From JAQGMJ01 sp036498945 (GTDB lineage Bacteria; Pseudomonadota; Gammaproteobacteria; Burkholderiales; JAEUOS01), in contig DASYEQ010000135.1 of assembly GCA_036498945.1 (NCBI GenBank), positions 1 through 64,000 of the forward strand: 64,000 bases of DNA, written 5' to 3'. The notes beneath the pieces are model-generated. The model made no database searches and was not told where the DNA came from. It was given only the letters and a program-made list of their open reading frames with translations. The translations under genes and the position numbers were made by a program. Below, piece by piece: positions 43,864 to 51,774 of this stretch. Position 1 is the first letter of the stretch; every line of letters starts with the position of its first letter.

Positions 43864-44853
43864 TCAGTTGGCCGCCAGCTTGGCGCTGGTGATCAGGCGC
43901 TTCCAGCGCGTCAGGTCGGCCGCCACCTGGGCGCCGAATTCATCCGGCCGGTTGCCCGCCGCCTCCGCCCCGATGGCGACGAACCTGGCGCGCACGTCGC
44001 TGGTGGCAAGAGAAGCCACCAGCGCATGGTTCAGCGTTTCGACCACTGGCCTGGGCGTGTTCAGCGGCGCCATGATGCCGACCCACGACTGCACGTTGAA
44101 ATCCTTCAGCCCCGTCACGCCCGACTCCGCCACCGTCGGCACCTCCGGCAGCGCCTCGATGCGCTTCGGGCTTGTCACCGCGATGCCCTTGAGCCTGCCG
44201 CCCTTCACCTGCGCGGCGGAAGCCGCCACCGCGGCGAACATCAGGTGGATCTGCCCGGCCAGCACGTCGCGCAGCGCGTCGCCGCCGCCGCGGTAAGGCA
44301 CGTGCACGATGTTCGCGCCGGTGAGGTTCTTGATCAACTCGCCCGTCAGGTGCCCGGTGCTGCCGTTGCCGGCGGTGCCGAAGTCGTAGCGCCCGGGATG
44401 GGCGCGCGCCAGGTCCACCAACTCGCGGATATTGTTGGCCGGCAGCGAAGGGTGCGCGGTGATCATCACCGGGCTGTCGGCCAGCTTGGTGACAGGCACG
44501 AAGTCGCGCACCGGGTCGAACGGCGTCTGCGGGTTGTAGGCGGCGCCCGCCACCATGGTGCCGTCGAAGGCCAGCATCAGGGTATAGCCGTCGGGCGCGG
44601 AATCGGCCACCGCGCGCGCGCCGATGTTGCCGTTGGCGCCGGTGCGGTTTTCCACCAGCACCTGCACGTTCAGCGCCTTGGTGATTTCCGGTGCGATCAG
44701 GCGTGCCGCCTGGTCGGCGATGCCGCCCGGCGCCAGGCCCACGATCAGGTGGATCGGCTTGTTGGGATAGACGCTTTGCCCGTTCGCCTGCGCGGCAAAC
44801 AGGGCCAGCATGCCGGCGGCCAATGCCGCGCGGGACCACGGGATGTGTTTCAT
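43864..44853 (-). CDS. Tripartite tricarboxylate transporter substrate-binding protein (Bug family)
   Basis: 329-residue periplasmic receptor of the TctC/Bug family (PF03970). A Sec signal peptide ends near AQANGQ. The mature start YPNKPIHLIVGLAPGGIADQAARLIA and the ENRTGANGNIGA and PDGYTLML motifs are family hallmarks. Bug proteins bind carboxylates or other small ligands, and Burkholderiales encode dozens without linked TctAB permeases. None is present here. It lies between argD and a second lone binding protein; a promoter in 44854-45000 is assumed. Confidence 0.93.
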   Translation of the reverse strand: MKHIPWSRAALAAGMLALFAAQANGQSVYPNKPIHLIVGLAPGGIADQAARLIAPEITKALNVQVLVENRTGANGNIGARAVADSAPDGYTLMLAFDGTMVAGAAYNPQTPFDPVRDFVPVTKLADSPVMITAHPSLPANNIRELVDLARAHPGRYDFGTAGNGSTGHLTGELIKNLTGANIVHVPYRGGGDALRDVLAGQIHLMFAAVAASAAQVKGGRLKGIAVTSPKRIEALPEVPTVAESGVTGLKDFNVQSWVGIMAPLNTPRPVVETLNHALVASLATSDVRARFVAIGAEAAGNRPDEFGAQVAADLTRWKRLITSAKLAAN

Positions 44854-44979
44854 TGCGCTTTTCTGATCCTGCTGTTTGAAGTCGCTTCTGATCCCGCGCG
44901 CGTGTCGTTGCCGCGGGCCCCGTCACTCAGGGCCGCCATGCACCGGCCGCCCGAATGCCAAAGTACATCAAATCCTGTC

Positions 44980-44999
44980 GGGACGCCAGTCGGCGTCCC
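44980..44999 (-). terminator. Stem-loop directly after the LivJ-like gene
   Basis: A perfect 8-bp stem, GGGACGCC and GGCGTCCC, has a 4-base loop and starts within 2 bp of the stop codon of the minus-strand binding-protein gene. The sequence after it on the minus strand lacks a T tract, so it is either a weak terminator or an mRNA 3'-end stabiliser. Confidence 0.45.
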
Positions 45000-45000
45000 C

Positions 45001-46131
45001 CTAGTCGACGAACCCGCCGCTGCGCGCCGCCGCCATCATGTTGACGTAGTGCGAACCGTTGTGGCGCTGGTGCGAATAGCCGATCACGTGCGAGCCCAGG
45101 TCGATCGCGTCCACCGCCTCCAGGCCGCTGACGATGTTCGAAGGCGCCGCCTTCGGCCCGGTGTGCTTGAGCGCTTCGGTCAGCGCGCGTGCGCCGATGT
45201 AGCCTTCCAGCGCGGTGAAGGAGGGCGTGCGCTGCGGGTAGGTCCGGTCCCATGCCTTGCGGAATTCCTCCACCACCATGCGCGAGCGCCGCGTCGGCGG
45301 CGGCACCACCTGCGAAAACATCACTCCGGAAGCTACCGGCCCCAAGGTACGGATCAATTGCTCGGCATCGACGAAGCTGACGATGGCGATCGGCACCCCC
45401 GGCATTTTTTCGCGGAAGCCGCGGATGAAACTCGCCGCCGGCAGGTTGTTGGCCAGCATCGCCACCGCCTGCGGCTGCACCTTGGCAATCGCTTCCACCG
45501 TCGCCTTGGTGTCGGCCGAGGTGCGGTCCACGCCGGCATGGCCTTTCAGCGCCAGGTTTTTCTTTTTCAGGATCGCTTCCACCAGTGGCAGGTTGGTGCT
45601 CTTGGCGTCGTTCAGATAAACGAAGGCGATCTCGTCCTGCCCCACCGTGGTGAAGTAGTCCATGATCGCCTGCAACTCTTCGTCGTAGCTGGCGCGCACG
45701 GTAAAGGTGGTGCGGTAATTCTTGTACAGCGCCGGCGTGCCGGAGAAGGGCGCGATGAAGGGAATCCCCGCCTTGTCCGCCAGCCCCGCGCCCGCCACCG
45801 AGCAGGGGCGCGTGGTGTAGCCGATCAGTGCCTGCGCACCGCGGCCGATCAGCACCTGCGTCTTGTTCGCCGTCATTTCCTCGCGGCCCTGGTCGTCCTC
45901 GGCGATCAATTCCACCTTGCGCCCGGCGATGCCTTCGCCCGCATTGACGCGGCTGAAGTAGAGCTTGATGCCGGCGTTCATTTCCACGCCGAAGGCCGCC
46001 TGCGGGCCGGTCAGCGCGGCCGATTGCCCCACCAGGATGGGCTCGGCTGCCGCATGCGCGCGGCGCATGCCTGCTGTCGCAATCAAAGGAGAAAGCGCCG
46101 CTGCCGCGACGAAACGCCTGCGTTCGATCAT
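45001..46131 (-). CDS. Branched-chain amino acid-type ABC substrate-binding protein
   Basis: 376-residue LivJ/Peripla_BP_6 protein. The N-terminus MIERRRFVAAAALSPLIATA has a twin-arginine-like RRxFV motif and a hydrophobic stretch, cleaved near AHAAAEP, so Tat or Sec export to the periplasm. ILVGQSAALTGPQAAFGVEMNAGI is typical of the family's first lobe. No LivHMGF permease genes lie nearby, so the transporter partner is elsewhere or absent. GGAGGAAATC precedes the ATG. The ligand is unknown. Confidence 0.9.
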   Translation of the reverse strand: MIERRRFVAAAALSPLIATAGMRRAHAAAEPILVGQSAALTGPQAAFGVEMNAGIKLYFSRVNAGEGIAGRKVELIAEDDQGREEMTANKTQVLIGRGAQALIGYTTRPCSVAGAGLADKAGIPFIAPFSGTPALYKNYRTTFTVRASYDEELQAIMDYFTTVGQDEIAFVYLNDAKSTNLPLVEAILKKKNLALKGHAGVDRTSADTKATVEAIAKVQPQAVAMLANNLPAASFIRGFREKMPGVPIAIVSFVDAEQLIRTLGPVASGVMFSQVVPPPTRRSRMVVEEFRKAWDRTYPQRTPSFTALEGYIGARALTEALKHTGPKAAPSNIVSGLEAVDAIDLGSHVIGYSHQRHNGSHYVNMMAAARSGGFVD

Positions 46132-46264
46132 GATTTCCTCCGGGCATGCGAAGCCGCGAGCTCCCACGCCCGCCGCCTATGCCAAGGTCATTATGGTCTT
46201 CGCCTAGGGGTTTCGCAATAGATTAAGGAGTAAAAGTACCTGACATTTTTTACGGGATGCGACG

Positions 46265-46290
46265 AAAAAACGCACGCCAATTAGCGTGCG
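46265..46290 (-). terminator. Intrinsic terminator of kup
   Basis: A perfect 7-bp stem, CGCACGC (46271-46277) and GCGTGCG (46284-46290), with a 6-base loop is followed on the minus strand by a T6 tract (A run 46265-46270). It lies 26 bp after the kup stop. Confidence 0.85.
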
Positions 46291-46315
46291 CTGATGTGCC
46301 CTTGGTGAACAGGTT

Positions 46316-48211
46316 CTAGATTTCGACCTGGCTGCCCAGCTCGACCACGCGGTTCGGCGGCACCTTGAAAAAGTCGGTAGCGCGGGTGGCATTCCTCACC
46401 ATCCAGGCGAACAGATGCTCGCGCCACAGCGCCATGCCCGGCAGGTCGGTGGGAATGATGGCGTCGCGCGACAGGAAGTAGGAGGTGAGCATCGGCTCGA
46501 ACTCCAGTCCGATCTTGCCGCAGCCGGTGAGCAGCGCCTCGGCGTCCGGCTCTTCGAGAAAGCCCAGGTGGGCGATCACGCGGTAGCAGCCGAAGCCGAG
46601 ATCGAAAAACTCGATGCGGTCCGCGGGTGCCACCCGCGGCACGTCCTCGGTATGGATGGTGAAAAACACCACCTGCTCATGCAGCACCTTGTTGTGCTTG
46701 AGGTTGTGCAGGAGGGCATGCGGCACCGCCGTGGTGTCGGAAGCCATGAACACCGCCGTGCCCTCGACGCGATGCGGCGGATAGCTTTCCATGCTCTTGA
46801 TGAATTCCTGCAGCGGAAAACTGTTCGCCGAGGTGACGTCGTACACGATTTCGCGCCCGCGCTTCCAGGTGACGAACAGCAGGTAGCAGACGCCGCCGGC
46901 GAGGATCGGGAACCAGCCGCCCTCGGCGATCTTCAGCGAGTTGGCCATCACGAACACAACGTCGATCACCGATAGCGGCGCGAACACCGCGAGCGTCAGG
47001 CCCAGGCTCCAGCCCCAGGTGCGCCGCGCCACCACCGCGCACAGGATGGTGGTCACCACCATGGTCGTGGCCACCGCGATGCCGTAGGCCGCCGCCAGGT
47101 TGTCGGAACTGTGGAAGCCCAGCACCAGCAGCACGACGAAGACGAACAGGATCCAGTTGATGAAGGGCACGTAGATCTGCCCGCGCTCGGAGGCCGACGT
47201 GTGGGTGATCTTGAGCCTGGGGCAATAGCCCAGCTGCACCGCCTGCGCGGTGAGCGAGTAGGCGCCCGAGATCACCGCCTGCGAGGCGATCACCGTGGCG
47301 GCCGCCGCCAGCACCACCATCGGCAGTTGCGCCCATTGCGGAAAGCTGAAGTAGAAGGGATTGTCGATCGCCGCCGGGTTGGCCAGCACCACCGCGCCCT
47401 GGCCGAAATAGTTGAGCACCAGCGCCGGCAGTACCAGCACGAACCACGCCTTGCGGATCGGGCTGGCGCCGAAGTGGCCCATGTCGGCATACAGCGCTTC
47501 GCCGCCGGTCACCGAGAGGAACACCGAGCCGAGAATGAAAAAGCCGCGCAGCGGGTTTTGCGCCAGGAAAGCGAGCCCATGCCACGGGTTGAGCGCCGCC
47601 AGCACCGCCGGATTGGTGATCACCTGCGCCGCGCCCGCCACGCCCAGCACGGTGAACCACAGCAGCATCACCGGGCCGAACAGGCGGCCGATCTGCGCGG
47701 TGCCGCGCTTTTGCAGCATGAACAGCGCGAGCAGGATGGAAAGCGTGATCGGGATGACGTAATGCGCAAAGGCCGGCAGCGACACCTTCAAGCCTTCGAC
47801 CGCGGAGAGCACCGAGATCGCCGGGGTGATCACCGAGTCGCCGTAGAACATCGAGGCGCCCACCATGCCCAGCACCACCAGCAGGCGCCGGCGCTTGCTG
47901 CGGTCGGCGAAGCCGCGCGCCGCCAGGGCGAGCAGCGCGAGGATGCCGCCTTCGCCCTGGTTGTCGGCGCGCATCACCAGCACCACGTACTTGAGCGAGA
48001 CCACCACCATCAGCGCCCAGAAGATCAGCGACAGCACGCCCAGCACCGCTTCCGGCGAAACGGTGAGGCCATGCGCCGGGTTCAGGCATTCCTTGAAGGC
48101 GTACAGCGGGCTGGTGCCGATGTCGCCGAAGACCACCCCCAGGGCCGCCAGGGCCAGCGTGGCCCGGTTGGAAGTGTGGGCCGGCGCCGCCGGGGCGAGT
48201 GTGGTTGACAT
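46316..48211 (-). CDS. kup: Low-affinity potassium uptake protein Kup
   Basis: 631-residue KUP/HAK/KT potassium-proton symporter with about twelve transmembrane helices and a C-terminal cytosolic domain. LGVVFGDIGTSPLYAFKE near residues 23-40, the GGILALLAL segment, and GASMFYGDSVITPAISVLSAVEGL are family signatures. The start at 48211 gives a short 15-20-residue cytosolic lead before helix 1; longer in-frame versions add Arg-rich non-family sequence. It is divergent from an unknown gene across 363 bp. Confidence 0.96.
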   Translation of the reverse strand: MSTTLAPAAPAHTSNRATLALAALGVVFGDIGTSPLYAFKECLNPAHGLTVSPEAVLGVLSLIFWALMVVVSLKYVVLVMRADNQGEGGILALLALAARGFADRSKRRRLLVVLGMVGASMFYGDSVITPAISVLSAVEGLKVSLPAFAHYVIPITLSILLALFMLQKRGTAQIGRLFGPVMLLWFTVLGVAGAAQVITNPAVLAALNPWHGLAFLAQNPLRGFFILGSVFLSVTGGEALYADMGHFGASPIRKAWFVLVLPALVLNYFGQGAVVLANPAAIDNPFYFSFPQWAQLPMVVLAAAATVIASQAVISGAYSLTAQAVQLGYCPRLKITHTSASERGQIYVPFINWILFVFVVLLVLGFHSSDNLAAAYGIAVATTMVVTTILCAVVARRTWGWSLGLTLAVFAPLSVIDVVFVMANSLKIAEGGWFPILAGGVCYLLFVTWKRGREIVYDVTSANSFPLQEFIKSMESYPPHRVEGTAVFMASDTTAVPHALLHNLKHNKVLHEQVVFFTIHTEDVPRVAPADRIEFFDLGFGCYRVIAHLGFLEEPDAEALLTGCGKIGLEFEPMLTSYFLSRDAIIPTDLPGMALWREHLFAWMVRNATRATDFFKVPPNRVVELGSQVEI

Positions 48212-48574
48212 AAATTCGAGTCTTCTGCCGTTCCGCAGAAATGCGCACCATTGCGCACAGGCGGCGGATGCGGCCCGATCAACAGGCGGCGGATTGTGCG
48301 CCGCACCATGCCCCCTGTCAAGCACCTGGGTCAATGCGTGCACGCGCTGTTGTGAACGTTTGCAAAATGGGTTTTGCGGATGGCGGTGTCGCCGTTGTCT
48401 CGGGGTGCTTTCACCTTTTGGAAACGCTGCGGGTGCGCGATTTGCTGGTCGCGCTTGTGCCACGCGGCCTGCGTTTTCGCGCGTCGGAAATGCCCTACAA
48501 CATTTTCAAAACGGCGATGACAGGCGAAACCGGCGCATCTTCATAAAGTTCGATCCAACTGATCGGAGGGGTTT
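48212..48574. other. 363-bp divergent intergenic region upstream of kup
   Basis: No convincing gene. It holds a 13-bp direct repeat ACAGGCGGCGGAT at 48257-48269 and 48282-48294 (25-bp spacing), two TGCGCAC copies about 10 bp apart near 48242-48258, and a perfect hairpin GCAAAA-TGGG-TTTTGC at 48362-48377. The right end carries GGAGG 7 bp before the next ATG. The region must contain promoters for both flanking genes; no strong -35/-10 pair was identified. Confidence 0.5.
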
Positions 48575-49135
48575 ATGAAAAGTCTGTCAGCATCCGCCAA
48601 GGTAATCGCATCCAACAATCTCCTCCGTGCGCAATGGACGTACCAGCGTTTGCCGGAAGGCGACAGCATGATCGAGCGCGGCACCGGCATGTCGCCGGCG
48701 TTTTTCTCCCTGCTGCGCCTGGTCTCCCCCGAGCGTGCGGTGTCGTTCGCCGAACTGGAACATCGCCTGCCGCGCCTGGATGCCGACGATCTCGAACTCT
48801 GGCTGGCGGAGTTGTGCCGCATGGGCCTGATCGCGCCGGCCGCCGAAGTCGAACGCAGGGCCGCCGAGCGCAGCGCCGCCGCGGCGCGTGCGCCCGCCGC
48901 GGAACGCACCGCCGCCGTGGGCAACGTGCAGACCCTGCCGGTGGCGCAAATGCGCGGGCTTTCCGGCATCGCCGGCAGCATCGCCGCCAAGTTGCCGATC
49001 CTCAAGGAACCCGATCCCCAGGCCTTCGGCATCGACTGGAAGCGCGTCAGCCTGGACGGCCTGTACGCCGAACTGCTGGCCATCTGCGCCGAACTGCAGT
49101 CGCGCGAGCAGCCGCGCGCGCGACTGGCCGCCTAG
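48575..49135 (+). CDS. Unknown 186-residue protein
   Basis: No family recognised. Residues 38-95 look like a compact helical or winged-helix-type domain (MSPAFFSLLRLVSPERAVSF, then LDADDLELWLAELCRMGLI). They are followed by an Ala/Arg-rich linker (95-120) and a C-terminal part with FGIDWKRVSLDGLYAEL. No signal peptide or membrane segment was seen. GGAGG with 7-bp spacing supports the ATG at 48575. It is followed 37 bp later by another unknown gene on the same strand, probably one transcript. The domain pattern hints at a DNA- or protein-binding regulator; this is a guess. Confidence 0.72.
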   Translation: MKSLSASAKVIASNNLLRAQWTYQRLPEGDSMIERGTGMSPAFFSLLRLVSPERAVSFAELEHRLPRLDADDLELWLAELCRMGLIAPAAEVERRAAERSAAAARAPAAERTAAVGNVQTLPVAQMRGLSGIAGSIAAKLPILKEPDPQAFGIDWKRVSLDGLYAELLAICAELQSREQPRARLAA

Positions 49136-49172
49136 TGACGATTCTTTCCACGCACGTGTTGAGGAGACCGCA

Positions 49173-49493
49173 ATGAGTGTGCGCATTCCCTTTCCCTTGA
49201 GCAGCAGCAATACCCATCTGGAGCGCAGCCATCCGCATATCGTCGAGCGCCTGCGCCTGCTCTGGGGCTATCCCGAGGGGCACACCTACCTGACGCGCCT
49301 GCTGGTCGATCATCGCGGCGGCCGCCAGGGCTTCTCGCGCGAAGTGTTCAGCGAAATCTCCGAGCTGCTGGAGACTTATCCGGCCGAATTCACCCAGCCG
49401 CGCCGCGCGCCGGCGAATGACCTGGTCTGGCGGCGTCCCGGCGCCGGCTTCGTCGATCTGCACGACAACTCGCGGCGCCGCGCCGGCATCTGA
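49173..49493 (+). CDS. Unknown 106-residue protein
   Basis: Small, soluble, charged protein starting at an ATG with a good GAGGAG 7 bp upstream. No family recognised. Notable segments are HPHIVERLRLLWGYPEGHTYL and FSEISELLETYPAEFTQP, with a basic end (RRRAGI). The well-formed ribosome site and codon use like the neighbours support a real gene. It follows the 186-residue unknown gene by 37 bp and is followed by the hairpin-rich stretch at 49557-49790. Confidence 0.68.
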   Translation: MSVRIPFPLSSSNTHLERSHPHIVERLRLLWGYPEGHTYLTRLLVDHRGGRQGFSREVFSEISELLETYPAEFTQPRRAPANDLVWRRPGAGFVDLHDNSRRRAGI

Positions 49494-49804
49494 GCCTCGG
49501 TGCCGCGCCGTGAAGGCGCAAACCGCTCGCCCCAAGACGGCGCTTTGCTGTATCTTTGGTATCAGGCATTACGCCTGAGGTACCAGCATTCATGCGTGGT
49601 TTTGAGGCGGCAAGGTTTTTCGCCGCCGGTGTGCATCCGGCGTCAACGCCGGCCGCCGCGCGTTACCACAACTGTGGTGAGCCCGAATGCGGGCGCGCCA
49701 ACACAAGCGTGTTGGCGCGGGCAAATTTCAGGAAATTCCTCAGGTTTTGTCAGGGTGCACCTGAACCACGGTGGAAAAAATACCGTGGTTTACCGTGGTT
49801 TCCC
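49494..49804. repeat. Run of five hairpins between convergent genes
   Basis: The 311-bp gene-free stretch carries stacked inverted repeats. (1) TGGTATCAGGC / GCCTGAGGTACCA, 49557-49585, with a 2-base bulge. (2) CCGGCGT-CA-ACGCCGG, 49637-49652, perfect. (3) ACCACA-AC-TGTGGT, 49665-49678. (4) CGCGCCAACAC-AAGC-GTGTTGGCGCG, 49694-49719, perfect 11-bp arms. (5) AACCACGGT / ACCGTGGTT, 49764-49790, with a second tandem ACCGTGGTTT copy at 49792-49801. None has a classic terminator T tract on its downstream side. It may be a structured RNA, a compound terminator between convergent genes, or decayed repeat elements. Confidence 0.7.
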
Positions 49805-51304
49805 TCAGGCCAGCCAGACTTCGTGCGCCTCGATCGCCGCCATCTTGGATTTGGCCAGCGGCGGGTTGCGCGCGAAATAGGCCTTGATGCCGCGCAGGAT
49901 GGAATTCGCCAGCTTCTCCTGGTAGGCTTCATCGCGCAGGCGCGCTTCTTCTTCCGGGTTGCTGATGAAAGCGGTCTCCACCAGGATGGAAGGAATGTCC
50001 GGGGCTTTGAGCACCGCGAAGCCGGCCTGCTCGACCGTGCCCTTGTGCAGGTCGTTGATGTTGCCCAGCTCGCCCAGCACGGCGCGCCCGAGTTTCAGGC
50101 TGTCGTTGATCTGCGCGGTGGTGGAGAGGTCGAGCAGCACGCGGGCGAGGTCCTTGTCCTGCGTGCCGAGATTGACGCCGCCAATCAGGTCGGCGTCGTT
50201 TTCCTTTTTCGCCAGCCAGTTGGCGGCCGAAGAGGTGGCGCCCTTTTCCGAGAGGGCGAATACCGAGGAGCCGCGCGCCGTCGGCTTGATGAAGGCATCG
50301 GCGTGGATCGAGACGAACAGGTCGGCCTGCACGCGCCGCGCCTTTTGCACGCGCACGTGCAGCGGCACGAAGTAATCGGAATCGCGCGTCATCATGGCGC
50401 GCATGTTGGGCTCGGCGTCGATCTTTTTCTTCAGGCGCTCCGCCACCGAGATGGTGATGTGCTTTTCATAGGTGCCGCGGCGGCCGATGGCGCCGGGGTC
50501 CTCGCCGCCATGGCCGGGGTCGATGGTGATGGTGACCAGGCGCGCCACCACCGGCTTGCCGGGGGCGGTGCGCGCTTCCATCTTGGCGTCCGGCTTGATC
50601 TCGGCACGTTCGGATTTCGGCGCCGGGCCGTCCGGTTTGTCCGCCTTGAAATCGGGCTTGGGCTCGGCCTTGGCAATCGCGTCCGGCCGGCTCATGCCGG
50701 GGTCGTTGTCGGGCGGGGTGATGGTGTCGCGCGGGGCCAGGTCCGCCGGCACTTCCCGCTTGTCCAGCAGGGTGAGCAGCGGGTCGGCGGGGGTGGCGGG
50801 GTAAAGGTCGAGCACCAGGCGGTGGCCGTATTCACCGACCGGTTTCAGTTCGAACACCTGCGGCTTGATCTCGGTCTTGAGGTCGAACACCAGGCGCACC
50901 ACGTGGGCCTTGTACTGCCCGGCGCGCACGCCGGAGAGATACGGGTCGCCGGCATTGACCTTCGACACCAGGTCTTTCAGCTTGCCGGTGAGGTCGAGGT
51001 TTTCGATGTCCAGCACCAGGCGGTCGGGGTTCTTGATCACCTGCCAGTCGTACTTCAGCGGCGCATCCAGTTCCAGGGTGACGCGGGTGTAATCCTTCGA
51101 CGGCCAGGTACGCACCGCGACGATGGCGTCGCCGGCGGCGAACAAGGGCGAAGAGGCGGCGAACAGCAGGGCGCCGGAGGCCTTGAGGAATTGCCGTCGC
51201 TTGCGGCCGCTCGCTGGTGGCGCGAGCGGGTCCGTGGCAGGCGCTATGGCGCTGCCGGCGTGGAGGGCCCCTGTGTCGGGGTGAAGCGGAGGTCGCTTAA
51301 ACAT
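49805..51304 (-). CDS. amiC: N-acetylmuramoyl-L-alanine amidase with AMIN domain (Tat-exported)
   Basis: 499-residue periplasmic amidase that splits septal peptidoglycan. A long N-terminus (about 35 residues) leads to a perfect twin-arginine signal RRQFLKASG. The AMIN septal-targeting domain (about 60-170), a Pro/Lys/Asp-rich linker (180-255) and the zinc amidase_3 domain (258-480: ITIDPGHGGEDPGA, SIHADAF, ETAFISNPEEE) follow. The first ~20 codons overlap the end of tsaE by 61 bp in another frame; no later start precedes the Tat motif, so the overlap is real or the N-terminus is shorter than usual starts allow. Usually activated by NlpD-type LytM proteins. Confidence 0.94.
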   Translation of the reverse strand: MFKRPPLHPDTGALHAGSAIAPATDPLAPPASGRKRRQFLKASGALLFAASSPLFAAGDAIVAVRTWPSKDYTRVTLELDAPLKYDWQVIKNPDRLVLDIENLDLTGKLKDLVSKVNAGDPYLSGVRAGQYKAHVVRLVFDLKTEIKPQVFELKPVGEYGHRLVLDLYPATPADPLLTLLDKREVPADLAPRDTITPPDNDPGMSRPDAIAKAEPKPDFKADKPDGPAPKSERAEIKPDAKMEARTAPGKPVVARLVTITIDPGHGGEDPGAIGRRGTYEKHITISVAERLKKKIDAEPNMRAMMTRDSDYFVPLHVRVQKARRVQADLFVSIHADAFIKPTARGSSVFALSEKGATSSAANWLAKKENDADLIGGVNLGTQDKDLARVLLDLSTTAQINDSLKLGRAVLGELGNINDLHKGTVEQAGFAVLKAPDIPSILVETAFISNPEEEARLRDEAYQEKLANSILRGIKAYFARNPPLAKSKMAAIEAHEVWLA

Positions 51305-51774
51305 GATGTGCCGCGCTCACTATGTGCGTTGAGGGTGATCCGGCGTGCTGGTTCTTCCGCGTTGGTGTCGTCGGCAGACGCCAGTACCTCGATCACGACA
51401 TCGATGTCAGCCGGGGGCAACAATTTCCCGGCCTTTTCGGGCCATTCCACCAGGCAAATCGAGTCCCGGTTGAAGTGCTCGTCCAGTCCTGCTTCCAGCC
51501 ATTCTTCCGGCCGGTTGAAGCGATAAAAATCAAAGTGATACAGAATATACCCAGAAAATACGTAAAGTTCAACCAGTGCGTAGGTCGGACTCTTCACCGG
51601 ACCGGTATGGCCGAGGGCGCGCAGGATGCCGCGCACCAGGGTGGTTTTGCCTGCGCCCAGCTCGCCGTGCAGGTAGAGGGTGAGCCCGGGCTTGAGTACC
51701 GCGGCCAGCGCCGCGCCCAGGGCATGGGTGGCGGCCTCACTGACGAGCGCGTAGGTATGATTCGAAGATGACAT
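51244..51774 (-). CDS. tsaE: tRNA threonylcarbamoyladenosine biosynthesis ATPase TsaE
   Basis: About 176-residue P-loop protein needed with TsaB, TsaC and TsaD for t6A37 of tRNAs. Walker A HGELGAGKTTLVRG and the SPTYALVELY and HFDFYRF motifs are diagnostic. LVEWPEKAGKLLP is the conserved Walker B-like region. The C-terminal ~25 residues, encoded in the overlap with amiC, exceed the normal length. The start is ATG 51774, with GTG 51795 as alternative. Either start overlaps the divergent queG start region, leaving no free promoter space. Confidence 0.95.
   Translation of the reverse strand: MSSSNHTYALVSEAATHALGAALAAVLKPGLTLYLHGELGAGKTTLVRGILRALGHTGPVKSPTYALVELYVFSGYILYHFDFYRFNRPEEWLEAGLDEHFNRDSICLVEWPEKAGKLLPPADIDVVIEVLASADDTNAEEPARRITLNAHSERGTSCLSDLRFTPTQGPSTPAAP

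Noticed and set aside
49557..49801. CRISPR-like array
   Set aside because: The stems differ from one another in sequence and spacing; there are no regularly repeated units or spacers.
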